Shown here in pieces: positions 12,878-64,000 of a stretch of 64,000 nt of DNA. The notes under the pieces are model-generated. The model did not search any database, was not told where the DNA came from, and saw only the letters and a program-made list of their open reading frames with translations. Each line of letters starts with the position of its first letter. Position 1 is the stretch's first letter. A program made the position numbers and the translations under genes. Source of the stretch: Dysidea avara (taxonomy: Eukaryota > Porifera > Demospongiae > Dictyoceratida > Dysideidae); NCBI RefSeq assembly GCF_963678975.1, contig NC_089272.1:44583391-44647390 (forward strand). The letters run 5' to 3'.

Positions 12878-13312
12878 ACACAATCTAAAGTGAAATGGGA
12901 AAATCTATTATCTATTTTTGTATCTGCAAAAATAGGATGAAATGCCAAAGTTTTGCAAGACCTAGATTAATTATTTTTATTTTGACAGGAGTTCAGTTTT
13001 GTGCATATTAAATCTTATTCTAACTGGACTACTCTGCTGAATGTATGTAATGTTTATGCACTATTGATATCAAAATTTTGATTTAGGCTGTCTGCAATTG
13101 CTAAATATTTTACATCAAGAATGTCCTAAATTTTAAACACAAAGAAAATGTCAAAATCTAGCAAAATACGCAATATTTGCATTAGCTGCTTGCGAATTGT
13201 TGGGAATTCATACAATATTTGCAACTAAGGCCTGCAAAACTGAGGAAATAGTGCAATATTTTGCAACATTTTACCCAAAATAGATTTTCCCATTCTAAAA
13301 TAAGCATTGTTT
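12878..13312 (-). mobile_element. Full-length MITE, reference copy of the element that interrupts NIDO module 2
   Basis: The ends are ACACAATCTAAAG with TGGGAAAATCTATT on the left and AATAGATTTTCCCA with AAGCATTGTT on the right, an imperfect inverted repeat. The 435-bp element has no coding capacity. Its reverse complement matches 26080-26315 at one end and about 50950-51052 at the other, so this copy shows what the element looked like before the 24.6-kb insertion. The reverse complement contains TTTCCCATTTCACTTTAG, a strong splice acceptor, and TTTGGGTAAAATG, a usable donor. Confidence 0.75.
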
Positions 13313-14650
13313 TATACTACGTATTTGGAAAGAAGGGGTGTAGTGGTGATATGTACCTTCACCCATCATTACATGAGCACTGTGGAGAATTTTACATCTT
13401 AGTTATGCTCTGTAGTTATGGACATAATTATTAAACAGCCAGCACTTTAAAAACAACTTTTACTTTTTCCTGCCATATAAGACAGACATGCATGATGTAC
13501 ACTCATAGGAATGACCATGCAAGTGCTTAAGTGAATTTACAGTAAATTCCTTTGTAAAGTTTTATATCATAGCTACATATATACTCTATTGTCATACAGG
13601 CGATGCAGCACTTCAACAGATTGTGCTATATAATCTCCTCAATATATTAATAAGTATACAACTGTATACAGTTTTAATGCATTGATAACAAACTGTAACA
13701 AATTAACACTGTAATTGCAAGGTCCAACAATTTAAAACATTGTAAGCTAGCTTGTCTTAAGGGGATATGAAGATGTAAGAGCTTTTAATTATACACAATT
13801 ACATACGGGTATATAATGTAGCTATGTGTGAAGATAGGGATGGTGAACTCTGGTTCTTGTGTTATTAGCTTTGTGACTACATAAGTCCTTCGACATTGGT
13901 AGTTACCCAAGTACGGTCAAGAGCAAATGTCTACAACATCTCTATATATGGATTTACATGCCTGTAGAAAGATACCCATTAAAACTGCTGACTGCATGGC
14001 AAAGATTGCAATTGATTAATATTAATATGTATTTCCTTACAGTAATTAAAATATATGGAAGTTAGTATTATGTGGGTGTTTGAGGTGAATAGCATTACAT
14101 GCTTACAGTAGAAAATGTCCCTAGCCCAAGTCATCAATAACTTAATTAGAATTGAGGGACAGTTATAGAAAGATAATATAGAGTACTTTCACTACAGGCC
14201 ATGAAGAATACATACTGTGGTTATACCAAACATGTGCATATGTATTCAGCATGAATCTTTGACTATGTTTTGTTAACTGTGAGGGATTTTTGTGATGGAT
14301 GCTCTATACAACACAACATGTAATTCATTTCTGAAAGCAAGCCTTGTATAATTATTACAGTTATACCGAGAAAAATTCCCACTTAATAGATAGGAAATCA
14401 CAAAACCACACAATAAAAATGAGTAGTGAGCACTGTGGCATATAGTGACCATCATTAATAATGTGCACTATTTGCCATGACTCAATGTTTACTGTGTATA
14501 CTACATAGCCTTACAATCAGCCGCTGATAGTCATAGCTACTGAAGCTACCTAGACATATTTACAGTACTTGACATATGGTTACATTTACATTCACTACAG
14601 CATTTAAGCATAAATAAGTGTGTGAATGTTATGTACAACTTTATGATGCA
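13313..14650. other. No supportable feature
   Basis: Intergenic AT-rich sequence. Short open frames only, with no domain signature and no repeat that I could pair with another part of the window. Confidence 0.55.
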
Positions 14651-14668
14651 CATACGGTACACTCTCAC

Positions 14669-14708
14669 CGATGATATCCGCAGAAACATCCAGGAGACTA
14701 CTATCCAT
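14669..14708 (-). CDS. Possible first coding exon of a divergent gene
   Basis: On the - strand an ATG at 14708 opens MDSSLLDVSADIIG and runs straight into a good donor (G|gtgaga). It lies about 175 bp from the TATA box of the main gene in a locally CpG-richer patch, the place where a divergent promoter would be expected. No downstream exon was found, so this remains a weak call. Confidence 0.2.
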
Positions 14709-14883
14709 GTCTTCATTAATGCTACTTGTGTGGTGGAGAAAAAAATTTAAATTATCATTAATTATCATTGTCTTTAGTATCTTTTTAAAAAAAAAGTATC
14801 ATCACACTAGGATGGTATATCCCCTTATCACTAGCTGTACAAAACGCGCCGCGGTAGACGTGAATATGTACAGCTTCATCCTC

Positions 14884-14892
14884 TATATAAAG
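14884..14892 (+). promoter_or_regulatory. TATA box of the main gene
   Basis: TATATAAAG lies 177 bp upstream of the ATG at 15061. Around it, 14840-15030 is richer in CpG (CGCGCCGCGG, GATCGCGACTG) than the rest of the window. A transcription start near 14915 would give a 5' UTR of about 145 nt without an intron. Confidence 0.5.
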
Positions 14893-15060
14893 CTAGTTCC
14901 TCTGCCCGCCAGCATCGACATACTAAAGTAGCGCGATTTTAAGGAATCAGATAGATATTTTAAGATAGGAAAAGGCTGCGCTGAATATTTACCGATCGCG
15001 ACTGAACGAATACGTCGTTACTATCTAGCTACTGTAGCTAACTAACAATCTTGTGAAACC

Positions 15061-58953
<43,893 letters not shown>

Positions 58954-59038
58954 GGAGTAGCTACAAACTGAGCACTAAGAAGACCAATGTATTTAATACT
59001 GTATAACTATTGACTGTATGTATGCATGTATACTCTAT

Positions 59039-59044
59039 ATTAAA
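59039..59044 (+). terminator. Poly(A) signal ATTAAA of the main gene
   Basis: ATTAAA lies 86 bp after the stop and is followed by a T/G-rich stretch. It is the nearest variant signal; no AATAAA precedes it. Confidence 0.5.
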
Positions 59045-59439
59045 TTTGATTTGATTATTGATATTATACTGATAATTATACAGTACATATAATAGTTAGG
59101 ATTTAATATTTTGTTAAGTCACAGCAAAGTGTACCTCCATGAATTGATCCTCACGTTATCAAGACAGTCTGATTGGAAAGCGTACCACTAAAGTTTAGTA
59201 TACATTAGCTAATTGTAACCTAATGAAAGTTCTAGATGTCATAATAACAGTACATACATTTACATAACATACTGTAGTTATGGTTTTCTGTACTTATTAT
59301 TCCTTGGGATAACCTTACCTTGTGATTGTTAATGATGTTGTGCATACTTTCTTGTAGTTGTAGATTAAGGAATGGTTTTTACAGTAATAACACATTGAAT
59401 CACAGTGAGTTCTGTAGCTGTTGATCATAAGTATTTGAT

Positions 59440-60060
59440 AACCAAGGTTGGGATAGCCAACCGGCTGCTATAGCTACTGACAGTGTGTAGAGGTCCCAGC
59501 AAGTCCATGTAATATTTTGAAGAACATTGTTAGCTTTAAAAGTGTTCTTTGGTCAAGTAATGGCCACGTAAGTTTATAACATGTTAGTTATACTGCTGTA
59601 GTAGAAAAAATTCATAATAAAGTGAGCAGAACTCCATTGCACTTTTCCTATCTGGTTTATCTGATACTGTAAATGTGGTGACCACACAGTAGCTGTGTAT
59701 TCTAGTATAGGCCTACCAAGAGATATAATACAGTTGGATTTAACTGATCTAGGGCACCTAAAAAACTTTTGCTGTAAAAATGCTTTTGTTATAATGGCTT
59801 TACATATACTTCGTTGACGTGTTCTTTCTATGTTAGATGTTCATCAGTTATAATTCCTAGGTACTTGGCTGATTTATTTTGCTGGTTTCCTTGATTGATT
59901 GATTTGTAACAGGTATAGGCAGCTTGTTGCTGATAGTATCTTGGGGAGCTAAAATATCACAGCTCCAGTAAAACAATGTACAATTTTCTGTACATTTGTC
60001 TTGAACCATAAGATGTATAAATCAATAAATTCATTTATTATTTGGCTGTTGATATTTAGC
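59440..60060 (-). pseudogene. LINE reverse-transcriptase fragment (thumb region)
   Basis: Read on the - strand: SAKYLGIITDEHLT, then after frameshifts RPILEYT-like sequence, TVWSPH-like sequence, QINQIGKVQ and WPLLDQRTLLKL. These are successive conserved blocks of the CR1/L2-type reverse-transcriptase C-terminal half (YLG-I-D, P-LEYA, VW-P). Several stops and frame changes show it is dead. The catalytic FADD block is absent. Confidence 0.65.
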
Positions 60061-60119
60061 TGGTCATTGCTATTAAAAAAACCGTGACATGAAAAGGTAT
60101 AAGAAACAAAGAAAAAAAG

Positions 60120-60188
60120 AACCAGGATGTCCTGGACCAGTACCCATGCCTTACCGCTGTACCACTGGTGCTTGCTGCCCGGCTACTT
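60120..60188 (-). repeat. tRNA-derived SINE head
   Basis: On the - strand GCACCAGTGGTACAGCGGTA then AGGCATGGGTACTGGTCC resemble a tRNA-Gly-like head with A box. The B box is degenerate. A T/C-rich run follows. Confidence 0.45.
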
Positions 60189-60284
60189 CTCTTGTTTTAG
60201 TACTATCTAATGTTACAAAATACTGTACTATATAGCCTAACCCTACCTAATGGCTAAAAACTGTACCCTAATCGGCTAGTTGCG

Positions 60285-61845
60285 TGTCTTCCTAATCCTA
60301 AGAGCACTGTTCCTAATCTTAGAAGCACTGTTCCTAATCCTAGAAGCACTGTTTCTAATCCTAGGATGTCTGGATTCAGTGGAATGGTGGACTGGAATGG
60401 TGGAATGGAATGGTGAACTGGAATGGAACAGTAATAAATAATTTCACCCAGTACTCACCTCTTTATAAAGTCCACCTTCTAACAAACAGCACTTCTTTAT
60501 AAAGACCATTTACTTTAATGTTTAAATTGCTGCTATCTTGTTGTTTTAGAGTGTATCCCCATAGGATGGTCTTATTGATCAGTTGTGTGCCACCTGTTAG
60601 AAAAGTCAAAGTGTTATCTGATTTGTAATACAGCCCCATACAAAAAACAACATGTCCATGAAACTAAAAGTAACTGATGACTAAAGGAGCTAATATCCAG
60701 TGGCATAGCCAGACTTTTTGCCATGCCCGAGCACTAGGCGGGCAAGCCAGGCCATTCAACTCTGTGCAACACACATACACTTGTCCATCTTCATATGGAT
60801 AACACTGAATAGACATTTTAAAATGTGCTGTGCATCACTACCTACGTATATATATTCTACCTACACTAACTGTAAGCTTATGACCTTATACTATATTGCA
60901 ACCACTAGCTAATTATAATGTGCCTTAATACCAGACTAGCAGGGAATTTGAATGAAAGCATGGAGCGCTTATAGTACAGTCGATTGCACGTGTGTTATAA
61001 TTAATTTGAACATTGCGTAGTACATGAATTCGTCTGGCCATAGATATATCTTGGGGTTTATAGTAGTCTCGCATAGCCAGACCTCTTTTTTCTTTCTTTT
61101 TCATTTGGTATGCTGGCTTGCCCGGGTCTGGCTACACTACTGCTAATATCTGGTAAGACCAAGAAATGAATGTTAATACTGGCAACTAACTATTATATAA
61201 TTTATAAAAATTTGGTCCTTTATCATTGATTCGTGCAGTCTTGCTGCATTTCTAATTAATTCTCTGGATCTTTCAGACTAATTGGCAAGCAATTTGGCCA
61301 CAGTTTTTCTCCTCTACAATGACTATTGAAAAAGGTACTAACCAAATTGAGGAATGCAGTCAGACTGCACAAGTCAATGACAAAAAATCAATGTTATATA
61401 GATTTTTGATTATAGGTACATAGTTGCCAGTATTAACATTCATTAATTTCTGGGCCTCACCAGACATTAGCTCCTTTAGCTGCCAGTTTCTTTTAGTTTT
61501 GTGGACAAATCTTTTTGTACAGCCAAGCTGTTTAAATCAGATATTACTCAGGTTTTTCTAGGCATGACATGTGGCACACAATACATTGATAAGACCATCC
61601 TATGGGGATACACCCTAAAACAACAATTTAGACACTAAAATAAAATGGTCTTCACAAAGAGGTTGTTGTTAGAAGGTGGTCTTATAAAGAGGTGAAGTGA
61701 ACACTACGTGAAATTTCTTAATTACCATTCCATTCCAGTCCACAATTCCATTCCACTGAATCCAGATGCCGGCCAAGCATTTTTCCTAATCCTAGGAGTG
61801 CTGTTCCTAATCAAAAGGGTGCTGTTCCTAATCTGTGTTTCTTAA
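60285..61845. mobile_element. Foldback element carrying a nested hAT-like MITE
   Basis: Left-arm blocks (GTCTGGATTCAGTGGAATGG at 60368, TGTATCCCCATAGGATGGTC near 60553, AAAGGAGCTAATATC at 60683) recur as complement on the right arm (61735-61790, 61593-61615, 61463-61480). Runs of CCTAATCCTAGAAGCACTGT occur at the left outer end. The left arm is split by the MITE at 60698-61142. No coding capacity. Confidence 0.65.
60698..61142. mobile_element. hAT-like MITE with perfect 8-bp target duplication
   Basis: Begins CAGTGGCATAGCCAGAC and ends GTCTGGCTACACTACTG, with GGGCAAGCCAG and CTGGCTTGCCC just inside. CTAATATC flanks both sides (60690-60697 and 61143-61150). CAGTGG-TAGCCAG ends with 8-bp duplications are the hAT signature. 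445 bp, non-autonomous. Confidence 0.88.
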
Positions 61846-62049
61846 CTGTAGGGTCAAATTCCAGTAATGTTTCTACAACAAATGAATAAATAAATAAATA
61901 TTTGCACCATGACCGGTGACTGGTTAAATATCCGCTTCGTTGTTATTATTATTGGGTGTAAGTTACAGTTAAGAAGGAAAAAGCCTGTAAAAACTCATAA
62001 TCAAATGGATTACTTTTACTCCACGGACTGGACTGGACTGGACTGGAAA

Positions 62050-62700
62050 CAGCTTTTAAACAATAATCCAGGAATTATCCATCTCTTGCAACATTGGAGA
62101 CACCACTATCGAGCTACAACTGCTACTGCTGGCTCTTCCTTACAAATCAAGACACTAGCGCATGCACTAATTAATTAGAATACACTTACGATATATGCCG
62201 TACTAGCAGTGATACAGCGTGATAAAGGCTATTCTTGTAGCGTAGATCTTTTCCTTTATTGTTTTAGCACTAGTGTTACAGCTGTAGAGATGAGCCAGTA
62301 ATTATTCTTAGCAGGTAGCGAGGTGGCACCACGGGGCGAGGTGCTGGGGCTATGCAAATAATCTGGCTCATCACTACAACCCTAACGCTAGTGTTAAGTA
62401 CTGAAGCAACAAAGGAAAACATGTACGCTACAACAATAGCCTCTGTCACGCTTTATCACTGCGAGTACACGTGTATCGTAAGTGTATTCTAATTGATTAG
62501 TGCATACGCTAGTGTCATCTGACTTGTAAGGAAGAGCAGTACGAGGCGGAGTACACGTGTATCGTAAGTGTATTCTAATTGATTAGTGCATACGCTAGTG
62601 TCATCTGACTTGTAAGGAAGAGCAGTACCAGCAGTTGTAGCTCGATTGTAGTGTCTCCAGTGATGCAAGAGATGGATAATGCCTGGATTATAGAGGATAT
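62050..62700. mobile_element. Foldback element with an 86-bp tandem duplication in one arm
   Basis: 62050-62330 returns as reverse complement in 62345-62690. Examples are the GAGCTACAACTGC block against GCAGTTGTAGCTC, and ACGATATATGCC against the CGTAAGTGTATTCTAATTGA region. In the right arm the 86-bp unit starting GAGTACACGTGTATCGTAAG occurs twice (62463 and 62549). The left arm has one copy. Confidence 0.65.
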
Positions 62701-62814
62701 GCGTGCTATATTATTCGAAAGAAAAATGATCAATTACAGTAGTGCGGCGACGCTTTCCAAAAAAAGTTGACGGTGAACGACTACCGAAATTTTGTGAAAA
62801 TCCCATACATAAGT

Positions 62815-63843
62815 TAGTCTCGCGTGCCAGACGGTTTGTGTGGGGGCGGCAAATAAACCGTCTGGTCACTGTTGCACACATTCCGGGACCACTGCCGGAA
62901 TGTTGGCAGAACCAATCAGATCGCTTCGCGCACTCTGTGACGAAACAACCACTAATAATTCAAATTCTTAGTGTAATAAAGAACTGAATCTCGGCTACAG
63001 ATCACTTTTTCGAAAGTTTAACAACGCCATGGGCTTAGGATCTTTGTTTCCCTAGTACAGGGCTCTTAAAAGCGTTCGTATAGACGGGTTGCCTATTTAG
63101 GGCGTGTCCCTTGTGTAACTCGAACAAACGCGACTTTCCGTTTTACGCATGATTACAATGTTGGTCAAGAAGTCAACAAAAAACCCATTTTTTAAAATAG
63201 TTAGGCAAACGTTTTTGGTTCTTCAAAGGTACAAGGTAAGTTAAAATCATCCAGTCTATCATTCTAAGTAGTAGCAAAGTCTTACAAAGAATGTTTTCAG
63301 CGAGTTTTATCGCTTTCCAAAAACCCGAGATTGAGAGAAAATCATCTTCTCGTTCAGCCTTCACCTTACACGCTTGATATGTTATAGCTCGAACCTTTCT
63401 CTATAACATACTTTCTGTTCTGAAGGCTGGCTAACTCCTGCTTGCTAAAGTTAACCGAAACGTTCATTTTCTCCAATAGCCGTAATACATTTTTGACTTA
63501 GCGAACTCGGAAAGTATGTGGAAAATTTACGGTAAAACGACCACGCCTTAAAAAGGCAACCCGTCTATAAGAACGATCGTGGTTCGCTACGGATTTGTGA
63601 AACGACAGAATTGTCGAGGAAGACGTTCAGTAATGTTTCGAATACGTCACCAGGACATTACCAGTACAATTATTGTCTTAGTCTGCTCAAAGAGGTGATT
63701 GGAACGATTATTGCATCATCCTTGGCGCAAAACAATGCCGTGATGTAATCTAATTGCATTCCAGTGAGTTCACGGAAAGTGTGCAACAGTGACCAGACGG
63801 TTTATTTACCGCCCCCACAAAAACCGTCTGGCACGCGAGACTA
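62815..63843. mobile_element. Mutator-like MITE with about 72-bp TIRs and 9-bp target duplication
   Basis: Termini TAGTCTCGCGTGCCAGACGG with ~72 bp of inverted identity. Each TIR has its own palindrome (CCAGACGGTTT ... AAACCGTCTGG). TACATAAGT flanks both sides (62806-62814 and 63844-63852). Long TIRs plus a 9-bp duplication point to MULEs. A second inverted repeat inside (about 63080 against 63570, GTATAGACGGGTTGCCT block) suggests a nested element. No transposase frame. Confidence 0.85.
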
Positions 63844-64000
63844 TACATAAGTATGGGTAGCTAATGCGGCTCAGACTATAACTCACCACTAATGCTACAG
63901 GCAGGCTTTCTCTCGCCAGGTGTGTTACCTCCTAGATAGAAGAAATCACCTCTCCGTAAGAAACGCTGATAACTTCGCTAGGACTATAACTCACCACTAA

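Overview
The window is eukaryotic: AT-rich, with GT-AG introns, TATA and poly(A) signals, and most of its length in interspersed repeats. The domain set (leishmanolysin M8, IgGFc-binding, EGF, repeated NIDO) and the density of small non-autonomous transposons suggest a metazoan, most likely a sponge. That assignment is an inference from style; no species marker is visible. All gene models here were spliced by eye.

Layout. 1-3.6 kb is repeats: a foldback element, a dispersed repeat and a LINE reverse-transcriptase fragment. 5.1-9.4 kb holds the 3' part of a + strand single-pass membrane protein (FN3-like exon, Thr-rich stalk, membrane segment, short tail). A cysteine-rich terminal exon lies at 10.6 kb. 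10.8-14.6 kb is almost empty apart from one 435-bp MITE.

The main gene runs on the + strand from 15,061 to 58,953 behind a TATA box at 14,884. I can splice 34 exons whose phases all match, giving 6,495 nt and 2,164 residues. Domain order is signal peptide, M8 metallopeptidase, IgGFc-binding N-terminal domain, FN3, EGF, four NIDO modules, membrane helix, short basic tail. The layout suggests a membrane-tethered metalloprotease with a long adhesive or recognition stalk.

In the second NIDO module the coding sequence is cut by a MITE of the same family as the one at 12.9 kb. The 5' end of that MITE lies at 26.08 kb and its 3' end at 51.05 kb, with about 24.6 kb of other DNA inserted in its middle. 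That DNA shows mirror-like features centred near 38.5 kb: inverted-duplicate arms (34.3-35.3 and 41.8-42.6 kb), outward-facing coding exons, palindromic CTGAAATTTCAG arrays near both edges, and a 6-kb satellite core with X-box-like sites. It also carries fragments of at least one unrecognised + strand gene (41.9-46.9 kb).

Downstream of the main gene (59-64 kb) are a LINE fragment on the - strand, SINEs, foldbacks, a hAT-like MITE with an 8-bp target duplication and a Mutator-like MITE with a 9-bp target duplication.
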